DNA from: Beroe forskalii
Taxonomy: Eukaryota; Ctenophora; Nuda; Beroida; Beroidae
Assembly (NCBI GenBank): GCA_011033025.1
Contig: WFMF01000211.1
Span: forward strand, 1 to 64,000
Direction: 5' to 3'
DNA length: 64,000 bases
Part shown: piece after piece, positions 43,493-55,100 of the stretch
Layout: each line of letters opens with the position of its first letter
Numbering within the stretch: position 1 is the stretch's first letter
The notes under the pieces: generated by a model
The model's database searches: none
What the model was told of the DNA's origin: nothing
The model's input: the letters and a program-made list of their open reading frames with translations, nothing else
Translations under genes and position numbers: made by a program

Positions 43493-44036
43493 AAGCTGGG
43501 TCAGTCTCCCATATAAACGGGAGCCTTCATTATCTATGACAATGACGTCACTCAGAAAAATATAATTAAGCGCACCTAGCGCTTTAAGGACTTGGGTTAG
43601 GGTTAGGATTAAGGTTAGGGTTTTTGTTAGGGCTATGGTTTAGGTTAGGTTTAGGATACAGAAAAATTGACGTTTAGATCTGTGACGTCACTCAGCCCCG
43701 TTTATATGGGAGACATACCTAAAGCGCTAGGTGCAGTGCGCTTAATTATATTTTTCTGAGTGACGTCATTGTCATAGATAATGAAGGCTCCCGTTTACAT
43801 GGGAGACGTACCTCATTATCTATGACAATGACGTCACTCAGAAAAATATAATTAAGCGCATCTAGCGCTTTAAAGGTTAGGGTCAGGATTAGGGTCAGGA
43901 TTTGTTAGGTTTAGGGTAAGGATTAAGGTTAGGGTTTTGGTTAGGGTCATGGTTAGGTTTAGGATACAGAAAAATTGACCTTTAGATCTGTGACGTCATT
44001 CAGCCTCGTTTTCATGCAGGGAGACATACCCAGCTC
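43493..44036. repeat. Nested inverted repeats enclosing TTAGGG-like tracts
   Basis: The outer ends AGCTGGGT...TCTCCC and the reverse complement at ~44,010-44,036 are inverted. Inside, unit A (ATTATCTATGACAATGACGTC then GCGCACCTAGCGCTTTA) occurs at 43,530, inverted at ~43,725-43,790, and again at ~43,813. Each forward copy is followed by ~100 bases of degenerate GGTTAGGGTTAGGATTAAGG. The end motif GTTTATATGGGAGACATACC also occurs internally, as if elements had inserted back to back. Confidence 0.8.
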
Positions 44037-44164
44037 AGGTTCCTCATAATCCTCTTCCAGTTCTAATAATGAAGTTGATATTCGATTCCAGGGTCATGGT
44101 CATTTGTCTTCACATATAACATCTTGTCTTGTTTTACAATTACAGCAAAGCTTAGTTCCCCTAA

Positions 44165-44245
44165 TCAGGGGCGTCGCGAAACGCTTGCCGCGCCGCGCAC
44201 GTCACCCCGTGCGCGTAACCAGGGTCCTGGTTAGGGCAAAAGTTT
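44165..44245. repeat. GC-rich scrap related to the 6.65-7.3 kb block
   Basis: The strings GAAACGCTTGCCGCGCCGCGC and AACCAGGGTCCTGGTTAGGG echo motifs near 6,680 and 6,955. CCAGGGTCCTGG is itself palindromic. Confidence 0.45.
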
Positions 44246-45100
44246 AGTAGCATCTATATTTGCATCAATTTTACTTTGATGATGATTGTAGTTTGAACAA
44301 AGCCTATTCTTTTGGCAAGAACAACTATAGCCTCTGGAGGGAGCTCTCTTTCTGTTAAAATAACAATTGCTCCTGTGTCCACAGCTGCCTTAGATAATCT
44401 TTCAATAGGGTTTATTCTTGACATTTCTGGTGTGTTTTTATGACTGTACGTGGGCCGAAACCCTTCCGTTTCCCTTTGTCACCTGCTGATGGGACATCTA
44501 CATCGCAGATGGCAGGGAAGCCTTACAACTGTAGGGTAACCGCTGATGATTCACAGTTTAGTCTCTTCCTCCTCTAATGTCAATCCTTGAATTAGAAAAT
44601 CGATATTCAGTATTTTGTTATGTTTGTAGTATACCCATACACCTTTATAGTTAAGACATTGGATTTCTGAAGATGCTTGCACACCACTCATCTTGGTGTG
44701 ACTCACTTGGATCCTACTGCTATCCTCATTGCATTACCTAAAGGGGTCATGTTGGTGTTCAAGTACAAAGTTGGAGAAAAGTCTTGCAGATTGATGTCTT
44801 GAAGAAAGATTTCTTTTTAATTCAAATATGTTTCTGTTTAGTTGGTTGACAATTTGTATCTGATGAAAAGGTAGAATCTGTAGCTGTCAATTGCCATTCC
44901 ACATAGTTTCATCTAATTTCTTTAGCCAGTTAAGTTTTCTATCTAAGGCTTTTTGTACATTACTGATTTCATGCTCAACAGGGTCTAAAAGCTTTGATCT
45001 ATCTGATAAAGACACACAATATTTCAATTGTTTGATCTCATCTTGCTTTGACTTGATGACAAGCTTTAAAAGTTCAGATTCTGCTCTTTAGGCTACAGCT
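44240..45100 (-). pseudogene. Degraded minus-strand ORF, possibly a retroelement N-terminal region
   Basis: Minus-strand frames, interrupted by stops and shifts, give a coiled-coil part (~45,095-44,890: KSKQDEIKQLKYCVSLSDRS, NVQKALDRKLNWLKKLDE), then LNRNIFELKRNLSSRHQSA, then (~44,420-44,268) NPIERLSKAAVDTGAIVILT and ERELPPEAIVVLAKRIGF. The last stretch resembles the region ahead of the RT in Penelope-like elements, but no RT follows. It could also be a decayed cellular gene. Confidence 0.35.
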
Positions 45101-45291
45101 ACCATAGACTTTAAAGGAGTTAATTTGTTTTTTTTGGTTCTAAATGACTTTGGTGGTCTTTTGAGAAATCTACATTGCTTTCTATACTCATTGTTAAATG
45201 CCTAGTGAATCATAGAAACAGTTGAATGACATTTGTTTTACATTTTACAAAAACAATAACTCATTTAACTAACTGAGGTAATAGATGAATC

Positions 45292-48200
45292 ATGGGAACA
45301 CGTCAATTTATAGATTGGCTGAATGATCGACTGGACAAGAGAACATTTCCTGGTTGTGTATGGGTTGACAAAGGACAAAAGATATTTAAGATATCATGGC
45401 CAAGAGCAGACAGAAGTATGAACCCAGATAAACTCGAGATAATGTTTGACTGGTGGACCCACAAGTTTGGAAACACAAGAACACACAATCAGCCCACTGC
45501 AATCAAGGGAAACTTCAGGTTATTGCTGTTCATTCTTACAAAGATGACACCACATCTAGTAATTTGCATTACATGTAAACAACTGTAGAACTGTGTGCTA
45601 ATGAGTGTTATCCTTAATGAGTTATAGTCTATTTCAAATTGTAACAATTTTTAAGCAGACTTCATTGAATTCAAATGAATTAAGGTTAGATGAACTATGT
45701 CATTGAACTCAGTTGACTCAATAGATCTAAAAGAAATTATGGATCCTTTCAGAAACAATATTAGGCTTGTATCCAATAGTCTAATTCATTTGATGATTTT
45801 ATCTACTCTGATGGATCCATAACTATTAGATTTGCTGGACACCCTTGGACATTCTTTCATATATTCATTGGACATGTCCATGTCATATATTCATTGTCCA
45901 TTAAACATGAAAGATTGAATGTATTCATTCATTGGACAATATTCACTATTCTTGGAGACTTTTGGTTTTCACTTGATTATCATTTTCAGGTCCTGCCTGA
46001 ATAGCAAAGTGCAGAACTTAGAGATCAAGAAACTGCAAAGCATGAATGTAAGGCAAGGTGATAATGATTGGAAATTCTTTCAGTTTACAGATGACAAAAA
46101 AGCTACAAAGGCTACAAAACCAGAAAGGTAAAAATCCATAATTTGAATTATTGTACATTAATCAGGAAATGATATAGGCCTTAGACTTGGCCAAACTTAA
46201 TCCTTCTCTTAAATTTGTTCTCAGCAAATTTTTGCTTCAAGTTGCTTCAATTCTTTTGTTCTTCATGTTCTTCATTTTACAACCTAGAAATTATGAAATA
46301 ATGACTAGACACTGGAATGATGTAGACCATGTTTAAATGTCATAAAAACAGATAGACTGTGCCAAAAGGTGGTAAATTCTCCAAATTGGAAGCAACTGAG
46401 CATCAAAAGGACATGCTGTGACCCACATTTTAACATTTTCTTATTTTGATAGTTATTCATCTATCATTTGAATTAATCGACAACTTTATCTATAATATGT
46501 TTTGTTTTAGGTCACTCCACGTGTCTAAGGATGCAGCATCAAGGTGAGTGTGTTAGAATTATTGATACATTCATGCCATTTTCATTGAAACTATTTCAGA
46601 GTTCTTTTTCAACATAAAATCTTCATCAACTTTTAATTGGAGCATTGTATAGTTATTCAGATGCATTCAGCTAGGGTGAATAATGGCACAGGAGACCAGT
46701 TTGTGGCAAATTTTTAATCAACATGATTCTTTGCCATAGTCTTTCCCCCTCCTTTGCATGTCATTACATGGTTTTGAGTTACTAGGGGCTTAGGACATCA
46801 TTTAGACATTTTTCTTGGGACCTTTTGAAATGTAAGGGTAGCCTACATTTGCATTTTTGAAGCAATGCCTACCTTACGTTTTACCTTATGACAAAGTATG
46901 ATAAAGATGCTCCAAGCGACTACATTTATAATCAGTTAAATATAATAAGTTAAATATAATAAGTTAAATATAATAAGTTAAAAAGAATGAAAGAATGTCA
47001 TCACATAAAGGTCACCATAATATAAAATGATAAATTCAGTCACAAAAATGTTACACTCTTCAAGGAAGGTGTGAATATTCAGGAATAAAAGTGCACTTTT
47101 ATAAATGATTTTTGAACAATTTAAGAACATTAGGTACCATGTTTATTTCTGGTTTTCATTCCTTCCTCAAATGATAGGTACCATTTGTAGTTCATGATTT
47201 GGGACCTACCAAAGACTCAAAATGAGCAAATAAGGCACCAATTTTTCGATTGGTTCCATTCTGTTACTACGTTTAAAAAGCATTATTTGATAATTATTGA
47301 TTTTGTTGGGAAGATACTTTTAATTGCTACCTCATGAACAAACGTAGCAAGCGAAATTTAAATGTGTTTTGGTCGTACTGTGTTATAAAGTATATGGTGC
47401 TGTATGTCTGTGTTATTATGGATGTTTCTATTCAGAATTGACTGTGCTTTCCATGTAGAAGTATGCTGTGCACCATAAAATGAGAAGATGATATCAGAAA
47501 GGAGTTTCATCATGGGAAATTTTGTCAGAAGAATTGGTACTATAACAAATATAGAGAGATACCAGTAGAATACATGACAGTGGAGAGATTGCCATAAATC
47601 TCTCCACTTTTAAAGCAAGGTATCCTTTATACCTATTTCTTACTAACGTTTTACTTTTAAGCCCACCTCAATTCTGGCGGTATCCAATCTCAAGTGGTAC
47701 TAGTGGTTTGTGCTCTACTGACTCAGATAAAAGTGATGAAATTGCAGAAACTCAGCCTCAAGTCAAAAGAGGACCCACTCTCAAAGTTCTTGTTAACCAG
47801 CCCTGCAGACCTGCTAACCAGGTGATTAACCAGATAGTTCTAGGGATTTAACCAGTTTGTTTACCAGTTTACCTGGTAGTCAGGTAGTTAACCAGGAATT
47901 TAACCAGGTAGTTACCTTATCCGGTATTCATGCATTTAAACTAGTTGATAAAGTTACCAGCTGGCTTTACTCAGTGGTCAGATTACAGAAAAATTAATAT
48001 CAATATCAAACTTTTCAAGTATCAATAGACACAGATGATGTGTTACCAGTTTTTGACTAATGCAATCAACTGTTTTCAGCTTGTCAAGACTTCTATGGAT
48101 AAAGAAGAGGTCTGCCATAGCCCACCACACTTGAAGAATGCCCGTGCTCCCAATGTTACACCAGTTTACGCCAATCCAAAAGTGAAACCTCAACTTCCTG

Positions 48201-48796
48201 TGGAACCGATCTTGAGGCCTGATAAAAGCACCCCTCAGCAGATGAGACCGGTTATTGACCCCCTCACCTTCTCCATCCATTCTCCTCATCTTGGGGGGAC
48301 AAGTGGTCACTCAATCGCTGATACTGAAGATAAGGCTCCTTTACAGAATCCCATACAGGGATCTGCCAGCTCTACATTGAAACCTGAACTGTACAACCTG
48401 AGTCTAATCCTGCAGAATAAAAACGTGAACGAAATACTGAGGGAGCTGTTCAAGAATCAACCGCATCCTGCAAATGCAAATGGGGAAGGTAGCTCCTCTC
48501 AATTCAGTAACGAACAGTCTGGCAAGCACTCTCAGTGCTCCTCTTCTTCAGCAGAGGTAATTAGTGTGAAGGAGGAGGAAAGCATGTGTCCCATGGTGCA
48601 GGAGACAGACTCCTCCAAGAACACTATCTCATCTTTCCTTCAGTACATCGGGAAGGAACTGGAAAAACTGCCTTATGAGGCTCAAGAAAAAGCCAAAATA
48701 GAGATATTCCAGGTGATATCAGACCTGAAGAAGCAGAGTAAACCTACCATGTTCATGGTTCCTGATCACTGGCAGCTTCGTGGTAATCAGCCGTAG
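45292..48796 (+). CDS. Interferon regulatory factor, isoform ending in a BESS-like motif
   Basis: Five exons join in phase: 45292-45518, 45990-46127, 46511-46543, 47662-47821, 48080-48796 (424 residues). The first two encode an IRF winged-helix DNA-binding domain. Tryptophans at 9, 24, 36 and 54/55 match four of the five in the family's tryptophan pentad, and the recognition-helix region reads KGNFRSCLNS. IRFs are DNA-binding transcription factors. The start is the first ATG, just before the fold begins. The last exon is Ser/Pro-rich and ends with ISSFLQYIGKELEKLPYEAQ and KAKIEIFQVISDLKK (48,626-48,733), resembling the BESS protein-interaction motif. That motif is not a normal part of IRFs. 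An AATAAA 190 bases after the stop supports a real 3' end here. Exon 46511-46543 can also join the IAD exons by phase (see next CDS). Confidence 0.8.
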
Positions 48797-48839
48797 TACT
48801 ACGAGAGTGATGGCCTCCGTGACCAGGCCAGGATCTACC

Positions 48840-51800
48840 TCTGAATATCAGCAAGCAGGAAAGAAGATGATGTAAGAGTATAAGGTCATACTGTTGTACA
48901 GTGTTAATAAGGGATCTTTACTCGTGTTGGGGTCTGCTACGCTTGCCATGCCACATCCCCTTCAGTTAGTACCTTAGTAAACGAGAATAAAGCCAGATGC
49001 AGCTGATTAATGACGAATTGATTGATGTCAGTAGAGATTGATGTCAGTGGAGATTGAAAGAGATAAATGAGTGAAACTATTTGGCAGCGTTGAGATGCAT
49101 TTTAGTGCGTATTAGACGAGGAGCAGCCGAGGTTAATAATAGCTTGATATGCTCGATATAGATATGCTTCGAAGCGATGGCCTTTTGTTATCATATCATA
49201 AGGTGAGCAGAAATTTTGCACTGTTTGTGATACAAGAATCCTCGCGAGGCCTTTTTCTTAAAAGTATGTCAATCTACAAGTACCACAGTATTATTTGCAC
49301 AGCCTTGTAGTCAGAAATAACAAATTTCTTCCTGTTAGCGTACTTCTATAACGTCAACAAGACGTAATGCCCATCGTCCTCCGTTCTTTAACCTTCCGCC
49401 AAAACATTACGATCATGAGGAAGTCAGTTGTTACACGTGTCGCAGTGTGTAATCTGATTTGCTATTCAATTACCAATCTCCCGGAAAAGTGTGTACTCGG
49501 TGTTAATAAAACATGATACAATGTGATGAAACATGATACCCGGGCTCTAATCTACGAAACTGGAAACCTGTATAATATTTCTCGGCAAGGGGGGACAGTT
49601 GTTTTAAAGTGTCAAAATGGTGGGGAAGTGTCTGGAACAAATTTCGATACATACCATAAGGCTATTTATTATGAATTAACAGTGAAAAATTGTTCGAATT
49701 GTCAAAAAAATCCATAAGACTCAAAAATGGAAGATTTCGACAAAATTTGATGAGATAATAGTAAAAATTTGAAAAGCTACCATGGGCGTTTTGGAACCTT
49801 GATTTCTAAAAGTATTATCAACCATGGCACATTTTTGATAAGCAGTCCTCCGGCCAAATTCTCGAAAATTCATCATATGTAACTCCATGAAAAAAGTACG
49901 TGAACCCCCCCCATTTTCTCAACAAAATTTATCACAAACTTTTGACTTTTCGATAATAAAGTAATAATAACACATACATATGCAGTAAAATCCGTTTAAT
50001 GTTATCTCTTTGTCTAATCTCTCTAAGGTTTCTTCAGATGGATCATATTGCAAAATTTCAAGGAAACAATTTTACGGGCTGTGCACTGTTAATAATGTTC
50101 CCCATATGTATGTTTTCGGCTCCCTTGGTCCGATATAAAAAGTAACGGCTCGGACGTTACGTGCACGACCCCCCCCCCCCAATTAAAAAGGTTTTATTTT
50201 GGGTGAGGATCCAAACCAATATGGACCCGATCACTTTCCCACATGCATGTACATGTTTATGCATACCAATTTCATGCTTGCCTCATAATATAACAACTTA
50301 ACAATAGGTTATCATTTCGATGCATATTGACTTTGTACAATGTACATGATATTAAACACGGCTTCTCCTCGTCTAATATGGACTAATGCACCTCAATTCA
50401 CAAATAGTAGTCATATTATATTGTGGACACTGATGAAAACGTCCATAAAATGGTGGAATGTCTGTGTGTTTCCTGATTGGTTGATATTATGATGAAATGA
50501 AATTATTGAAATTACGGGACTGTGAAGATGTATGATTGTGATGAAAGAATGAAGAATAATGAAATACTTTGATACATTGAACGGGTGGATTTTGTTGTTA
50601 GCGAAGCGTCTTGATTTATCCACTGTCAATTGGAGAGCTTACTATGTTGCGTGAACGCTTCTTTATTAACACCAATTGCTTGAAAATGCCGATGTTCAAT
50701 GTTTTCAATAATTCAAACATTCAAAATATGTTTCTAATTCAGATTGTGAAATGTTCAAGGAGATTTGTCTATAAAATTCAAATATTAGTATGATTTGCTC
50801 CTATATCACGAGTTTTCAAGTGAAATGAAATTGATAATTGAAATGTGTTTTGTTTACTGTTTAGCATTTCTCTCGTGCAGAGGTCAAGGCATTCAGTTCT
50901 CATTACTGAGTGAAATGTCGCAAGCTTCCATGGGAAATAATTCAGTATGATCTCCATTTCATTCGTAACTGTTTCCGAAGTTACAAACATTCTTTTTCTT
51001 AAAAAATACTTACTGTTTGAGGGGAATGAATTGATAATGCTGCAGAGAGATATGCTAAACCCTGAAATGCACTTGAAAGGTAATATGTTTTTAATATATT
51101 TATTTTCTGCATTCAAGTTTTCATTATTCTTGGAATTGTAATAATATTTCATTTGTTTTATTGGCACAGGCAATTTTCAAGAGAAGGCTAATTCAATTCA
51201 GCAATCTTATCGAGTAATATCAAGTTATACAGTTATCACTACTTCTTGTTGTCTTTTAAAAGACTTAAAGACACCGGTTTCTGTAATATAATACTCAGAA
51301 CTGAAACCTAAAGACTAAAGTCGCCAGAGGGCATAGTCTTCAGTTCCTAAAAGCACTTTACTCAGGTTCTTTTAGCTTTTAGTTTTCAAAGACTTAGTTG
51401 GTATAGTCCTTAGCCTAAAGTGTCAAACAATATCTGGAAAATTCTACGTTTTCAATTAAAGTTGACAGGGTGTTTGAAACTTTTTGAAATTAGACATAAA
51501 ATTCATTATTTTCATTAAAGCAAAAGTACTGTCCAGGAGTAACAGTTTCTTCTATCATGGAATCTTTAAAGCTTCATACCTTTATCCATAGTATATACCT
51601 GTGATTTCATCCAAAAACTGGACCAATGGTTCAATGGGTGAAGAACTCATTTGTGAAGACTTTTAAATAATTGGTATATCAATAGCTTCATCTTAGGTCC
51701 AAGTCCCAACTTCAACATTTTTCTTCCCTCTTTGGGAAAGTTCCCCCTTGAAATTTTGAAAATTTGTAATTTCCATTTCGACAACCCACCCCTGCAGAAG

Positions 51801-52140
51801 GTATCTGAGAAGGTACCCTTTGAAGCAAGACAAACGTAGTAAAAAATGGATTGATTCCTGTAATTTCACACTCATTCCTTATGTCTATGATCACTTGAAT
51901 GATGATCAATGATAGTTAATAATACTGTAAGTGAATATTCTAAAAAGTGACATCTTGCATACTGTGCCTCAAGCCTCGTAGAATCTCTGGAACAGAGAAC
52001 CAGGACTCTGGTAAATTGGGGGTGCAGCCCCTAGAAGCCAGAGGTTCTGAGAAAAAACTCAAATTCTCGCCAGTTCGTTCATATCTTTCCATTGCAGTAT
52101 TATCACATGTCACAAAACCAGTGTATCTTTGAATAAGTTT
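48840..52140. other. Long intron or intergenic stretch within the IRF locus
   Basis: AT-rich sequence with a C-run at 50,168. No exon with good borders was found. The short frames at 49,523 and 50,947 show no domain. A 5' end for a separate IAD gene could in principle lie here, but I see none. Confidence 0.5.
48986..48991 (+). terminator. Poly(A) signal after the BESS-like terminal exon
   Basis: AATAAA lies 190 bases downstream of the TAG at 48,796, on the sense strand. Confidence 0.6.
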
Positions 52141-52153
52141 AGAACTTTTTCAG

Positions 52154-55100
52154 TAGTGAAAGTGAGCCTCCTGGATTGGAACAATATGAGCCACCATCGG
52201 AGTTATATCAGGAGGACCACATTGACGGGGAATTCAAGGAAGTGATCAATGAGGCTCGGAGATGGCAACTTGGCATCAGGGTGAGTAGTAGGTACCCAAG
52301 ATATATGCGTTAATGATAGTCCATTATATATGGGCCTGGGTGTTATCTACACATTAGCCATGGACTATACTCCATGGACATTACTCCATGGACTATATCC
52401 TTGGAATATAGCCATGGACCAACTCCATGGACTATAGCCATGGGCTATAATACTCTGAATGGAGTATGGACTATAGCCGTAGACTAATTACTGGCTGTAC
52501 TTTACGTGTGTCTGCATGCAGCAGAGAGGTGGTTACTCCAAGTTGGTAATCCAAGGTCTTATCTATAAAGGTGCTATGGGTAATGGGTATATTACTATAT
52601 TACAAACATATCAAAGTACTGCAAACCGATGTTATACTTTATACCAATTTACTTTACACAGGTATTCACGCAAGACAAGACGCTAATTCAGCCTGAATAC
52701 ACTTATGATTACATGATGGCGCACCAGGGATGCCACAAGCTCCATTTCTACTGTTCAGGTGATTTGATATTTCAGATAAGCAGCACCAGCACCTTTTTCA
52801 GGTTATAAAATATACACTTATTCCACAATTATTCTATAGATACTTCTCATGATATGATATGTTTTATTTCATATTGATTTATGCCAATTTATCACTGTGT
52901 CAACACTTCGTCAGGTAACGAGAAGAGACAACGTCGGTTGCCCTTCATCTACAATCACCAACTCCCTGACTCTAACCCTGCACATATCATCCCCGTACCA
53001 ATAGACCCTGCCAACCACCCCTATCTCAACAAGAAGTTCCCCAGCCCCTCCAGATCGGAAGTTAGGGCAGAAGTTGACTGGCTTTGCAATTGTTATGGAT
53101 ACTGGAATTAAAATTAAGTTGAATTAAATGGAATTTGTCAGCATGATCGTAAGATAATATTTGATTGTTATCACAGGATGCCAAAAGAGTAAATCTGGCC
53201 CTTGCAACTTTGTAAAAGAGTAAAAGCAGTCCAATTTGTTACCCTGAACTTCTCCTTTTTTTCAGGGAACCTGACAGGACTACTGACATGTCGGAGCTCT
53301 TCTGTCCTGGATTTATCTTGGAAGTTGACAACATGTTCAATATCTACATAACCAGGTAGGTACTTGTTATGTATTATTTGGTTGAATGATTCGCTCTCAG
53401 TCTCTCACTGTCTTAATGTTTCTATTCTCGAGGTTGAATTTTACGGTAAAAGTTTTACAAACTGTTACAAATCCAGAAATTGCTAAGGTTACTTTATATT
53501 AGTCCTCATTTGTTAGGTTTACTTAAATAGTATCTGTTACATCGTACCAATATTATAAATTGAGCATGACAGTGTGGCCCTGTGTAAGGTTTCAGAGAAC
53601 TCGGAGGAAATATTATACTTCTTCGTGAGTGAATTTTAATTCAATCCGGATAAAATCGTAGAATCTAGAAGTGTCGTGATTCACTGGAATGACAGAAGGC
53701 TTCAATTTACTTCTTCATTGTTCACCAAGATTCAATAGATTGTGCCGTGTTTATTATTGTTGCAAATTATTTCAAAAGCTGGCAATTATTGCGGCGTCAC
53801 GATAGCTGGAAGACAATTCTATTTCATTGTTGTCAAAATTACTAGAGCAGGCCCATTATTCCTTTATTCGAGATTACTTTATACATGAATCTAGGCGGAC
53901 AAATAGCAACGATCTACCCTGCCCGCTTTAATTTCAGCCTTAAGCTTACCATTCACTCTTTCGGGCCTTTTTTCTTTTACAGGGATTATTGACTTCCTTC
54001 AAGTATTTTGAAATTCGAGAGGCATTTATCACGGAATTATTTCTTACCGGTCTGTACTGTAACTAGTTTTTGTTATTGGTTTCAGGCTCAGTCAAAAGCG
54101 GATTCAGTATGGTCACCATGGATCTACAAACTGTTGGGTGGACTTGGAGTCACCAAAGGGAAAGCCCCCAAATGGTAAGGCTCAATTCCTTCCATTGAGT
54201 ACCATAATCAGATCTCGGTTTCTAGCAAATATGTGAGTGCGTTATCCATCCCATTTTGACTAATTCTGCCCCTTACTAATTCTGTCTTGCAGCTGTTCGA
54301 GTGAATCAGATGGTTTCATATTGACTGCAATCACTCCGATCTTAATTGCAGCTGTCGTAGTGGCGGCAGCTGCCGTTCATTTTGAATAATTTCATCCCCT
54401 TATTCCTCTCTGACCTGCTGCTGTTAGAGTAGGCAGTTACGAAATAGTGCTCATTTTGACTCCTTTCACTCCCTACTTACGCATCCTGTTTTGACAGCTT
54501 TTATTCCAAGGTACTTATCCCTTTATTCTCTCCTCTTTTCAGCTGTTGGAGTGAGACAGATGGTGTTCAGCTACCCAAAGTACGTACACCGGCTCTACGT
54601 CTACCTCAAGTGGCTGGACGACCCCACTGTGGGTAAACCAGTAGTGGAGATGATCACCCCTACGGTGGTGATTGCTGTGAGCGCTAAGCCGGAGTTAGGA
54701 CAGAGTTACACGGCGGGGGAGGCAGGGGAGTTCTACTTTGAGATAGAGCATCGGGCTGCTAGTAGACTTCACAAGATGGTGCTGGAGAAAGAGAGTTCCA
54801 CTCCACAACAACCCAACATAAGTGAAGACCAATACTCCACAACAACCCAACGTTAGTTGGCAGCTACTGATTTATTCTACCGCTGTGCAGCTACTTACTT
54901 ATTCCGCATGCTGAAAGGAAAAGTTGCATCACCACAAATCAGAAAAGAAAATTGAGTACTGTAGGTTTTTTTGTCGTGAGTAATTCTTTAAATTTGAGGC
55001 TGTTGAGCTCCTTGTCCTACAGATAAGTGAAGACCAATACGAGTACATCACGGGAATGATGGATAAAGTGAACATCTCTGCTGGTAACGGCGGCCCCTCC

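Noticed and set aside
43600-43960. TTAGGG-like tracts as a chromosome end
   Set aside because: They are degenerate, occur twice inside an interstitial repeat, and are flanked by unique sequence and genes on both sides.
53050-53065. AGATCGGAAG, resembling the start of a common sequencing adapter
   Set aside because: Only 10 bases match, the sequence continues differently, and it lies in an open IAD exon, so chance is the simplest explanation.
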